From the NCBI GenBank assembly GCA_016778825.1, contig JADHOU010000013.1:1-14618 (forward strand): a stretch of DNA of 14,618 nt, read 5' to 3'. Each line of letters begins with the position of its first letter. Position 1 is the first letter of the stretch. Origin of the DNA: Candidatus Puniceispirillum sp. (GTDB lineage Bacteria > Pseudomonadota > Alphaproteobacteria > Puniceispirillales > Puniceispirillaceae). This document shows positions 6,278-13,450 of this stretch, in pieces. Made by a program: the position numbers and the translations under genes. The notes under the pieces were generated by a model. It was not told the DNA's origin. It saw only the letters and a list, made by a program, of their open reading frames with translations, and searched no databases.

Positions 6278-7209
6278 GATTTATTCCTTCCAAACTTCAC
6301 AATCAGGCTCCAGATTCCCCCAGGCAAGAAGAAGATAATGGTCAAGAAGGTTCCTCCAACAATTAACTGCCAAAGGTGGGGAGCTAGTTCAAATGCGTAT
6401 GTTCTCAGCACCTCAAATACTAACGACCCTATGAACGGTGCGATTACATTGCCCGGCCCTGACAATATCGTAATGAAAACTAACTCACCCGACACGGTCC
6501 AGTTAATCATTGAGTCCGGATCTACTTGGCCCAATGACATTGCCATCAACGCACCGGCACCGCCGGCCAATATTGCCGACATAGTGTACTTCAGATGGAT
6601 CGCGTGCGCGACCGAGAAGCCAAGGTATTCGACTCTAATCTCATTATCCCTAATCGGGGTTGTGAGGCGCCCAACTGTTGTTTTGAGATAAAAGTTTACC
6701 AATAAAGCGCTTACCATCGCGATTACAGTTATCACCACAAAAAGCGGGTATTTTGTTTCTGGTGCAACCCCAAAAATAGTTGGCAACGAAATAGCAAAGC
6801 CATCAGTTGAACCAAGGGATTCTGTTTTTACAATAATTCCATAAAGAACCATGGAGATGGCCGTATTCAGCATCGCAAAGAAAATGTCACGATAGTTTCT
6901 CATTATGAAACCAACAAGAAATCCTGCTAACCCTGCCAAGCAAGCCCCACCAAACAACCTTAAAAACACATCAGTTACACCTAACTGAATGTCCAGAATT
7001 GCGACTGTATACGCACCAAGACCAAAGTAAAACGCATGACCGAACGAAACTAAACCAGTTCGCCACAAAACCAACAACCCAAGAATAGCTAGAGCTCGAG
7101 AGAAGCCGAACATCAACTGATTGACAATCCAATTTGGAGCGAAAAATCCAAACGCAATAATTAGTATGCCACCAATGAATACGACTTTTGAAGTGTTGTC
7201 TCTAAGCAT
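6274..7209 (-). CDS. livM: ABC importer permease, LivM type
   Basis: A 311-residue inner-membrane permease with about eight to ten hydrophobic segments. The family landmarks are VSFGHAFYFGLGAYTVAI near residues 56-73, and the cytoplasmic coupling loop GRLTTPIRDNEIRVEYLGF near residues 180-198, where most LivM proteins have GRALRAIRDNE. An in-frame start at 7239 would overlap livH by 29 bases; the ATG at 7209 has GAGGA 9 bases upstream and starts 2 bases after the livH stop, so it is chosen. Its stop overlaps the livG start. It forms the translocation pore with LivH. GC is low (about 40% in the row at 6841). Confidence 0.92.
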   Translation of the reverse strand: MLRDNTSKVVFIGGILIIAFGFFAPNWIVNQLMFGFSRALAILGLLVLWRTGLVSFGHAFYFGLGAYTVAILDIQLGVTDVFLRLFGGACLAGLAGFLVGFIMRNYRDIFFAMLNTAISMVLYGIIVKTESLGSTDGFAISLPTIFGVAPETKYPLFVVITVIAMVSALLVNFYLKTTVGRLTTPIRDNEIRVEYLGFSVAHAIHLKYTMSAILAGGAGALMAMSLGQVDPDSMINWTVSGELVFITILSGPGNVIAPFIGSLVFEVLRTYAFELAPHLWQLIVGGTFLTIIFFLPGGIWSLIVKFGRNKS

Positions 7210-7210
7210 G

Positions 7211-8107
7211 TCAAATCTTCCTCGGTTTTGCAGGAGCAAAGAGGCCTTCGGGCCGGAAAACCAGGACTACGGCCATAACAGCAAATACAACAAAAAGTTC
7301 CACTTGCGGCAGCTCATGCACAGCCAAGGCTCTGAGAAGCCCAATTATCAACGACCCAATTGCCGCGCCCATAATTGAACCCATACCTCCAACGACAACG
7401 ACCGCAAAAGACAAGACAATTACCTCAGTACCAAGACCCGGAGCAACAGATATAGTAGGTGCAATGTAAGCCCCTCCAAGTCCACCGAGGATAGCACCGC
7501 CAATAAATGTCAAAGTATAGACAAGAGGAACATTGATACCCATGGCGATCCCCATCTCTCGGTCGAAGATGACGGCTTTAAGGATCGTCCCCCATTTAGT
7601 TTTATTTAACAAGAACCAACATCCAATAGCCACCATAGCGGCAACACCAATAAGCGTTAGCCCATAAACGTCCCTAACAATGCCGCCCATTTCCACCGAA
7701 TCAAGGAGTGCCATTGGCTGATATGCAAAATAAGGATCGGTTCCAAACGCTATCAAAATCACATCTTCCAATACAAGGAACAAGCCGAATGTCGCTAACA
7801 CAATCAAGACTTCATCTCGATGGTACATATGCTTCAGTATGACTTGCTCGATAAGGAAACCAAGCACTAAGCCAACTACTATTGCCGAGGCCAAGATAAC
7901 CAAAAAACCCCACCCGTCAGGCATTCCCATTTCAGAAAATTTACCTATAAAAAAAGCCGACGTGTAAGCTCCCCACGCATAGAAACTTCCATGACAAACA
8001 TTCAATATTTTCATCACACCGAAGATGATCGTCAGACCAGCAGAGACAATGAATAAATAGGAAGAGAACTGAAGCCCATCCAATAAAATGGTCAGGAAGG
8101 TTTCCAT
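7211..8107 (-). CDS. livH: ABC importer permease, LivH type
   Basis: A 298-residue inner-membrane permease starting METFLTILLDGLQFSSYLF. It has the LivH landmarks AGLTIIFGVMKILNVCHGSFYAWGAY in its first quarter, the coupling segment KTKWGTILKAVIFDREMGIAMGIN in the middle, and VVVGGMGSIMGAAIGSLIIG near the C-terminus. A TTG five codons upstream is possible, but the ATG at 8107 has a GGGGG tract 8 bases before it. It is the first gene after the hairpin that follows the binding-protein gene, so it is probably expressed at a lower level. It dimerises with LivM. Confidence 0.92.
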   Translation of the reverse strand: METFLTILLDGLQFSSYLFIVSAGLTIIFGVMKILNVCHGSFYAWGAYTSAFFIGKFSEMGMPDGWGFLVILASAIVVGLVLGFLIEQVILKHMYHRDEVLIVLATFGLFLVLEDVILIAFGTDPYFAYQPMALLDSVEMGGIVRDVYGLTLIGVAAMVAIGCWFLLNKTKWGTILKAVIFDREMGIAMGINVPLVYTLTFIGGAILGGLGGAYIAPTISVAPGLGTEVIVLSFAVVVVGGMGSIMGAAIGSLIIGLLRALAVHELPQVELFVVFAVMAVVLVFRPEGLFAPAKPRKI

Positions 8108-8149
8108 ATTACCGGCCCCCAATAAATTATTTATGAAGTTAAAAAATCA

Positions 8150-8187
8150 AAAATCGCCAGAAGTGTTTTCCACTATCTGGCGATTTT
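8150..8187 (-). terminator. Intra-operon Rho-independent terminator/attenuator hairpin
   Basis: On the minus strand a 12-bp arm (8187-8176 with 8161-8150, AAAATCGCCAGA/TCTGGCGATTTT) continues through a one-base bulge into AGTG/CACT around a five-base loop: 16 pairs in all. It is followed by T-rich sequence with six T at 8146-8141. It sits 13 bases past the binding-protein stop and before livH. Such hairpins commonly let binding protein be made in excess over the membrane subunits, by partial termination and by protecting the upstream mRNA. Confidence 0.85.
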
Positions 8188-8200
8188 ATTTATTGGCGCT

Positions 8201-9493
8201 TTAGCACTTTGCGCCTTTCATGCCACCATTGATCCAGTCAACGCTGTCAATGCCGTCAGGCGGCAAAACACATGATGCAGGGTAAAACTTGACGTCAGTA
8301 ACCACATTTTCCCCCTCATCTGAATCGTATTTAGTAATGCCGTAACCGTTCTCTGTGGCAGCTTGATGACCACCACCCAACTTCATCTCAATAGTTGTTG
8401 AGAATGACTCGAATGTAATACCACGCAATGCGTCTGCAAGCTGTTCATTGGACGCATCACTACCGGCTTTGTCATAAGCTATCTTTGCAGCAAGGATTGC
8501 CTGACCGTATTGGTAGGCTGGTCCAGATGGGTAAATACCATAAATATTCTTGTAGGTATTAACAAACCACTGATTTAGAACTGACTTGCGATCTTTAACC
8601 AAAATGCCATACGGACCACGCGCACCCAACACCAGCCCATCAGGTAACTTTTTACCCAAACGATAAGCAGCTGTACCACCAACGGTCATTACACCAATTT
8701 TTTTCTTGAATAGACCGCGGGCTGCACCCTGGAAAATAAAGGCCTCAAGATCACCACCCCAAAAACTTGTGTGAATAAGGTCAGCTTTGTCGAGTGACAT
8801 TGCCGAGATTTCTGAACCATACTGACCAGCAAAAATCTTTGGAAATTGAGTTTTTTCGGATGCCTTTGAATTTGGCATTATCTGCTTGAGCGTGAGGTCA
8901 AAATCCCGCCATGAGTCCTGCCCCCAAGCATAATTTTGGTTAATTCCAGTATAACCCTTCATGTCGGGGAATTTTTCTTTAACATACATCGCGGCCGCAA
9001 CATTATCCGAAGTCGCATGGCCCATCGTTCTAAATACATACTTCCTTGGAGCTTCTTCAAAAATACGTGGAGTCCCACAAGTAGCAAAAATTGTAAATTG
9101 CTTGAGCTCTTCAGCAATTGGAGCCAGCGCTTGGCAATTTCCAGAAGAAATATAGCCAACAATTGCGTCAACATTACGTTTTTCGACGAGGTTACGATAT
9201 TCCGCAACCTGTTTTGTAGCACCACCACCTTCATCAAGCTCAATGAGAGTTGCCGATGCACCACCAAAACCTTTCGTATTATATGGCGCTGGAAGTGTTC
9301 CCTTATTAATAGCATCGGCAACCATCTTAGCACCGTTCATCGCCGGAATACCAAATGGGCCCGCAGCGCCACCTGTCAAAAATGATGGCACCGCAATTGT
9401 GATTGAATCTTTTGCTTGCGCGATTCCGCCTGTAAAGACTAAAGCCGAGGCAGCCACCATGCCCAAGGCGTGCGTCATAAATCTTTTTTTCAT
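8201..9493 (-). CDS. ABC importer periplasmic substrate-binding protein (branched-chain amino acid type)
   Basis: A 430-residue type I periplasmic binding protein (Peripla_BP_6/LivK-like). The signal peptide is MKKRF, a hydrophobic stretch (residues 7-23), then GGIAQA, with likely cleavage after residue 27. Mature landmarks are ITIAVPSFLTGGAAGPFG (the ligand-lobe start), a VAEYRNLVEKRNVDAIVGY strand-helix, and YVFRTMGHATSDNVAAAMYV. Cysteines 120 (SSGNC) and 139 (FATCGTPR) may pair, as may 408 and the terminal C430. GGAGG lies 6 bases upstream of the ATG. The ligand is not readable; this subfamily also serves amides, aromatic acids and other organic acids, not just leucine-type amino acids. 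It is the first gene of the importer operon, with an attenuator behind it. Confidence 0.92.
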   Translation of the reverse strand: MKKRFMTHALGMVAASALVFTGGIAQAKDSITIAVPSFLTGGAAGPFGIPAMNGAKMVADAINKGTLPAPYNTKGFGGASATLIELDEGGGATKQVAEYRNLVEKRNVDAIVGYISSGNCQALAPIAEELKQFTIFATCGTPRIFEEAPRKYVFRTMGHATSDNVAAAMYVKEKFPDMKGYTGINQNYAWGQDSWRDFDLTLKQIMPNSKASEKTQFPKIFAGQYGSEISAMSLDKADLIHTSFWGGDLEAFIFQGAARGLFKKKIGVMTVGGTAAYRLGKKLPDGLVLGARGPYGILVKDRKSVLNQWFVNTYKNIYGIYPSGPAYQYGQAILAAKIAYDKAGSDASNEQLADALRGITFESFSTTIEMKLGGGHQAATENGYGITKYDSDEGENVVTDVKFYPASCVLPPDGIDSVDWINGGMKGAKC

Positions 9494-9555
9494 GTTAATC
9501 CTCCCGATCGTCGTAATTTTGTTTTTCAGCGTTGCTGCTAATAAAGACGGACATC

Positions 9556-9585
9556 ATTAAGAAACAATGAATGGACTTTGGTCAA
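9556..9585 (-). promoter_or_regulatory. Possible sigma-70 promoter for the importer operon
   Basis: On the minus strand TTGACC (9585-9580) is followed after 18 bases by CTTAAT (9561-9556), matching the consensus at 5/6 and 4/6 positions. It would place the start site about 55 bases before the binding-protein ATG. A rival -10, TATAAG, lies near 9640-9645 with no good -35. Confidence 0.35.
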
Positions 9586-9802
9586 GCGTTGTCTGAGAAC
9601 CACTTAATTTATTTTTGTCATTTTTGACCATTTAGCGCGACTTATATGATTGCCAGTCCTGTCTTCAGCACTTGCATGAAACTGGGTCATTTTTCGATAA
9701 ATCACTCATTTCTAGAAATTATTTGGTGCCAGCCAGCGTCCAATTTAACATGTGATTTCTGAGATGATTTCCTACCCTGGTGCATAATTTGTAATATCAA
9801 TA

Positions 9803-9838
9803 TTGTCAGAAGAATGGATATGATTAGGATAATATAAT
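9803..9838 (+). promoter_or_regulatory. Possible promoter for the monooxygenase-hydrolase operon
   Basis: TTGTCA (9803-9808) lies 19 bases before GATAAT (9828-9833), and a perfect TATAAT overlaps it at 9833-9838 but with no -35 at the proper distance. This places initiation near 9840-9846 and a leader of only about 35 bases. Confidence 0.35.
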
Positions 9839-9877
9839 CAAAGCAACCTGCCTGTTCTTGATGATCTTAACAACTTG

Positions 9878-11716
9878 ATGCCAATGAAATTGGCGGTTTC
9901 AAAAAAGGTTTTGAAGATAGTGAACCACCAAAACGCAATATCCAATATTGATTCGATTGTTGATGATTGGCTTTGCCGCTTCAACGCTGCCCTGCATCAA
10001 ACATCATCATCTACTGGTGAGGCACCGGCGGGTTTTGCTGATCTATTTCACGACAACAGCTTTTGGCGCGATGCGCTTGCGCTCAGCTGGCAGCTTCAAA
10101 CCGTTACTGGCGCAACAGACATTCTAAACAGCCTTCCCGCGGCGGCGGCCAAAGCCGGAATTAGCGCGATAACGCTTGATCCCCAAGCCACCGCACCACG
10201 CCTTGTGAACCGTGCTGGTAATGATGCGATCGAAGCCTTTTTCACCTTTACCACCGATGCCGCGCATTGCCGTGGTATTTTGCGGCTAAATGCAGATGAC
10301 AGCTATCCTGACCATTATCGGGCATGGACATTTTTTACCGCAATCGATGCATTGATTGGCTTTGAGGAGAAAACCGACCGTAACCGGCCAACTGGGCAAT
10401 CCTATTCGCGTGATTTTCGCGGGCCAAACTGGCTGGATAAACGCGTTGCTGCTGCCACCTACGAAAATCATGATCCGGCCGTTCTGGTTGTTGGTGGCGG
10501 GCAGGCTGGCTTGGCGATTGCCGCACGGTTAATCCAGCTTGGCATCGACACATTGATTGTCGATAAAAACAACCGCATCGGCGATAATTGGCGCAATCGC
10601 TATCATGCGCTAACTTTGCATAATCAGCTTCATGTCAATCATCTTCCCTATATGCCTTTTCCGCCAACATGGCCGACCTATATTCCAAAGGATATGCTGG
10701 CTTTATGGTTTGAATCCTATGCCGCCGTGATGGAGCTGAATTTCTGGACGCAATGCGAAGTGACAAAGGCCAGTTATGATGACAATGCTGGACGCTGGCA
10801 GGTTGCATTACGCACTGCTGATGGCGGTATACGTCATATGTCACCGCGCCATGTGATTATGGCCACCGGCGTAAGCGGCATTCCCAATCTTCCCAAAATT
10901 GACTCACTTTCAGCCTTTCAAGGGCCTGCCGTTCATTCCAGCCAATATCATGATGGCGAAGATTGGTCAGGAAAACATGCCATCGTTCTTGGCTGCGGCA
11001 ATAGCGGCCATGATATCTCACAAGACCTGTATTCAAGCGGTGCTAAAGTCACGATGATCCAGCGCAGCCCCAGCCTTGTTGTGAATATCGAACCTAGCGC
11101 CCAATTCCCCTACAAGCTGTATGACGAAGATCGCGGCACGGATGAATGTGATTTCATCACCACCTCAATGCCAACCCCGCTTGTCAAACAGGCACATCGC
11201 CATTTCACCAAAACCGCGCGCAAAACCGATAAGGCGCTTCTTGATGGATTGAAAAATGTTGGGTTCAAGCTGGATTTTGGCGATGATGATACCGGCTGGC
11301 AGTTTAAATATCTTACCCGTGGTGGCGGTTATTATTTCAATGTTGGCTGTTCTGACCTTCTTGCCGAGGGCAAAATTGATCTTGTTCAATTCGACCAGAT
11401 TGACCAATTCGCCGATCACGGCATGGTGATGAAAGATGGCCGTAAAATTGACGCTGATATTATCATTATGGCGACTGGATATAAACCGCAGGAATATCTC
11501 GTCAGTAAATTATTCGGCGATACGATTGCTGCACGAATTGGCCCTATCTGGGGCTTTGGTGATGGCATGGAACTGCGCAACATGTATTGTCAGACCGGAC
11601 AGCCCGGCCTATGGTTTATCGCTGGCAGCTTTGCCCAATGCCGGATCTATTCGAAATATCTAGCCCTGCAAATCAAGGCGCTGGAAGAAGGCATCATCCA
11701 GGCCCAACAGCCCTAA
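9878..11716 (+). CDS. NTF2-like/class B flavin-dependent monooxygenase fusion
   Basis: A 612-residue protein. Residues about 25-165 form an NTF2/SnoaL-like domain (DDWLCRFNAALHQ, FHDNSFWRDALAL). Residues 200-610 are a two-dinucleotide-fold monooxygenase: FAD-binding GGGQAG (206-211), NADPH-binding GCGNSG (372-377), the class B fingerprint FQGPAVHSSQY (347-357), and MATGYKP (531-537). Such enzymes insert one oxygen from O2 using NADPH, by N- or S-oxygenation or Baeyer-Villiger reaction. The start is uncertain: no clear Shine-Dalgarno precedes the ATGs at 9878 or 9884, a TTG lies at 9875 and a GTG at 9920. The PcaD-like gene follows after 38 bases, so the product may be an ester or lactone handed to that hydrolase. 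Substrate unknown. Confidence 0.9.
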   Translation: MPMKLAVSKKVLKIVNHQNAISNIDSIVDDWLCRFNAALHQTSSSTGEAPAGFADLFHDNSFWRDALALSWQLQTVTGATDILNSLPAAAAKAGISAITLDPQATAPRLVNRAGNDAIEAFFTFTTDAAHCRGILRLNADDSYPDHYRAWTFFTAIDALIGFEEKTDRNRPTGQSYSRDFRGPNWLDKRVAAATYENHDPAVLVVGGGQAGLAIAARLIQLGIDTLIVDKNNRIGDNWRNRYHALTLHNQLHVNHLPYMPFPPTWPTYIPKDMLALWFESYAAVMELNFWTQCEVTKASYDDNAGRWQVALRTADGGIRHMSPRHVIMATGVSGIPNLPKIDSLSAFQGPAVHSSQYHDGEDWSGKHAIVLGCGNSGHDISQDLYSSGAKVTMIQRSPSLVVNIEPSAQFPYKLYDEDRGTDECDFITTSMPTPLVKQAHRHFTKTARKTDKALLDGLKNVGFKLDFGDDDTGWQFKYLTRGGGYYFNVGCSDLLAEGKIDLVQFDQIDQFADHGMVMKDGRKIDADIIIMATGYKPQEYLVSKLFGDTIAARIGPIWGFGDGMELRNMYCQTGQPGLWFIAGSFAQCRIYSKYLALQIKALEEGIIQAQQP

Positions 11717-11754
11717 CCTGCCCATTTTTTACCTTTAGTAAAACGAGACATGAC

Positions 11755-12543
11755 ATGAAATTCGCAACGATCAACGGTATCTCCATTCATTATCAATTTG
11801 ATGATGCTGGCGCTGCCAAGCCGCTTATTGTTTTTTCCAACTCACTTGCCACTGATTTTCGCATTTGGCAGGATTGTGTTGACGATTTATCGGCTGATTA
11901 TTCCATTCTTCGCTATGACAAACGTGGTCATGGCCTATCCGGCATGGGAACACCACCCTATCAGATCGATGATCATGTGAATGACCTTGTTGCCTTGATA
12001 GATCATCTTGGCCTATCGGGCGCGGTTGTCGTTGGCTTATCGGTTGGCGGCTTGATTGCCCAAGGCCTTTATCACGCCCGCCCCGATCTTGCCAAAGCCC
12101 TAATCCTTTGCGACACGGCTGCCAAAATTGGCAATGCCGACATGTGGAACGACCGCATCGCCATTGCGCGTGATGGTGGCTTGGCCGCGCTTGTTGATGC
12201 CAATATGCAGCGCTGGTTCTCGCCAGCCTTTCACGCCGATCACGCAACCGAACTGCATGGATATCGGGCCATGTTCACCCGCACGCCACTTGACGGCTAT
12301 ATCGGCACCGGTATGGCCATTCGTGATGCTGATTTCCGTGATCAAGCGCCTAATATTGCTGTGCCAACGGTTTGCGTTGTTGGTGATCAAGATGGTGCCA
12401 CCCCACCAGATCTGGTGCGCGGTACCGCCGATATGATCCCGGGTGCAAAATTTGAACTGGTGAAAGATGCAGGCCATATCCCCTGCGCCGAACAGCCAGC
12501 CGCCATCATCAAGATCATTCGGGATGTTATGGCTGGTCTCTAG
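11755..12543 (+). CDS. Alpha/beta hydrolase, 3-oxoadipate enol-lactonase (PcaD)-like
   Basis: A 262-residue cytoplasmic hydrolase. The nucleophile elbow is GLSVGG with S96, the acid is D211 or D213 in VVGDQDGATPP, and the histidine is H241 in DAGHIPCAEQP. The opening INGISIHYQFDDAG, VFSNSLATDFRIW, LRYDKRGHGLS and ILCDTAAKIG blocks are close to PcaD, which opens 3-oxoadipate enol-lactone in the protocatechuate pathway. The reading frame stays open upstream to 11587 inside the monooxygenase gene, but homology begins at the ATG at 11755, which has a weak GAG before it. No other pca genes are present, so the true substrate is more likely a lactone or ester made by the upstream monooxygenase. The operon ends at a clear terminator 37 bases on. 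Confidence 0.88.
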   Translation: MKFATINGISIHYQFDDAGAAKPLIVFSNSLATDFRIWQDCVDDLSADYSILRYDKRGHGLSGMGTPPYQIDDHVNDLVALIDHLGLSGAVVVGLSVGGLIAQGLYHARPDLAKALILCDTAAKIGNADMWNDRIAIARDGGLAALVDANMQRWFSPAFHADHATELHGYRAMFTRTPLDGYIGTGMAIRDADFRDQAPNIAVPTVCVVGDQDGATPPDLVRGTADMIPGAKFELVKDAGHIPCAEQPAAIIKIIRDVMAGL

Positions 12544-12580
12544 CCGCGATCGTTATCAATCCCATCAAAACCGATCATCG

Positions 12581-12606
12581 GGCAGGCATATTTTGCCTGC
12601 CTTTTT
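12581..12606 (+). terminator. Rho-independent terminator of the monooxygenase-hydrolase operon
   Basis: GGCAGGCA (12581-12588) and TGCCTGCC (12594-12601) form a perfect 8-bp GC-rich stem with a TATTT loop, followed directly by five T. It lies 37 bases past the hydrolase stop and before the converging GST-like gene. Confidence 0.92.
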
Positions 12607-12647
12607 ATGGTCATTGATCGGGCTTTGTTTGCCAATTTGATCTGGTG

Positions 12648-13271
12648 TTAGGCTGGCTTGGGACGGCGTGGCTGCGCGGCGATCACGGCGGCAATTGCTG
12701 GCCGAGCGCGAATTTCATCAAGCAGAGCGTTTAATCGCGGGCGGTTTTCACGCATTGCCGTTTTATCAAGATCCCAGCGGCTAAGCATATACAGATAGAA
12801 ATCGGCAGCGGTAAGGGTTTGCCCGCATATATAAGGGTCAAGGCTGGCTTCAAGATGATCGAAAATAACCCGATGTTCATCACGCGCCTTTTGCCGGATC
12901 GTTTCAGCCGCCGCCGCATCGCCATAATAGCTGGTATGATGCTGGCGATGATAGGCCGGATAAACCGATGTCGCCAAAAGCGCCAGATATTGATGATAGC
13001 GGTCATTTTGTGGCGTGCCTTGGGGCGGTGCCAGATCGCCAAACCGGCTGGTGATATGGTGAATGATCGCCAGCGTTTCAAAAACCTGCGTTCCATCAGG
13101 ACAAATCAAAACAGGAATTCGGCCAAGCGGATTTGCCGCAAAAAAATTGGGGCTTTTCACCTCGGCTCGATCGGGAAAGGAAATTTCATAATAAATACTG
13201 GCCTCGCGAAATAAAAATTCGGCAATCAATGACCCTGCACCTGCCCTGCCGATGATGTGATAATTTCCCAT
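12648..13271 (-). CDS. Glutathione S-transferase family protein
   Basis: A 207-residue protein. The thioredoxin-like N-terminal domain (residues 1-78) has GRAGAGSLIAEFL, with S14 at the place of the catalytic Ser/Cys, the cis-proline P53 in GRIPVL, and FETLAI (64-69) where glutathione-binding ESxAI is usual, so serine is replaced by threonine. The all-helical C-terminal domain has SLDPYICGQTLTAADFYLYMLSRW, the conserved N-capping box and hydrophobic staple region. Such enzymes conjugate glutathione to electrophiles or act as isomerases or dehalogenases. It converges with the hydrolase operon and is divergent from the aminotransferase gene. Only a weak GATGG precedes the ATG. The link to the catabolic genes is by position only. 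Confidence 0.88.
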   Translation of the reverse strand: MGNYHIIGRAGAGSLIAEFLFREASIYYEISFPDRAEVKSPNFFAANPLGRIPVLICPDGTQVFETLAIIHHITSRFGDLAPPQGTPQNDRYHQYLALLATSVYPAYHRQHHTSYYGDAAAAETIRQKARDEHRVIFDHLEASLDPYICGQTLTAADFYLYMLSRWDLDKTAMRENRPRLNALLDEIRARPAIAAVIAAQPRRPKPA

Positions 13272-13367
13272 TTTTCAGCCATCACTCTATTTACGCAATC
13301 ACGCTTGACGGTCACAGGTCTCAGCCAGCTTGTCAAAATAACAATTTGATAAAGATACCAAGCTTAG

Positions 13368-13400
13368 AGAGATATCCACCTTGTCTGACATCCTATCTCT
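13368..13400. repeat. Inverted repeat upstream of the aminotransferase gene
   Basis: AGAGATA (13368-13374) and TATCTCT (13394-13400) are perfect inverted copies with 19 bases between, in the 179-base divergent gap. The right copy lies 50 bases upstream of the aminotransferase ATG. It could be a regulator site or leader hairpin. No convincing -35/-10 pair was found in this gap. Confidence 0.3.
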
Positions 13401-13450
13401 GGCTAGTCTAGGGCTATTCTCACCCCACATTGCTAATATAGGCAAGTCAC

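Larger units (their letters stand above)
9494..9877. promoter_or_regulatory. Divergent regulatory region between importer and monooxygenase
   Basis: This 384-base AT-rich gap has no convincing ORF. It must carry the importer promoter (minus strand) and the monooxygenase promoter (plus strand). Small symmetric elements seen are GTCA-TTTT-TGAC at 9617-9628, a second GTCATTTTT copy at 9686-9694, and the TAATATCAATATT cluster at 9791-9804. No regulator gene is adjacent, so control is probably by the MarR protein at 1686-2135 or by a factor outside the window. Confidence 0.55.

Noticed and set aside
7210..7239. LivM start inside livH
   Set aside because: The ATG at 7209 has GAGGA at a proper distance and lies just past the livH stop.
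8936..9385. Plus-strand open frame of 149 codons opposite the binding-protein gene
   Set aside because: It is a shadow of a strongly supported gene, with no ribosome site and no recognisable domain.
9720..9877. Sigma-54 promoter upstream of the monooxygenase
   Set aside because: TGGTGCC/TGGCACC-like strings occur, but no correctly spaced TGC half-element was found on either strand.
11587..11754. Long N-terminal extension of the PcaD-like hydrolase overlapping the monooxygenase gene
   Set aside because: The 56 extra residues are an out-of-frame reading of the monooxygenase 3' end; family homology starts exactly at the ATG at 11755.
11755..12543. Protocatechuate (beta-ketoadipate) operon
   Set aside because: Only a PcaD-like hydrolase is present; there are no pcaB, pcaC, pcaG or pcaH genes, and the operon partner is a flavin monooxygenase.
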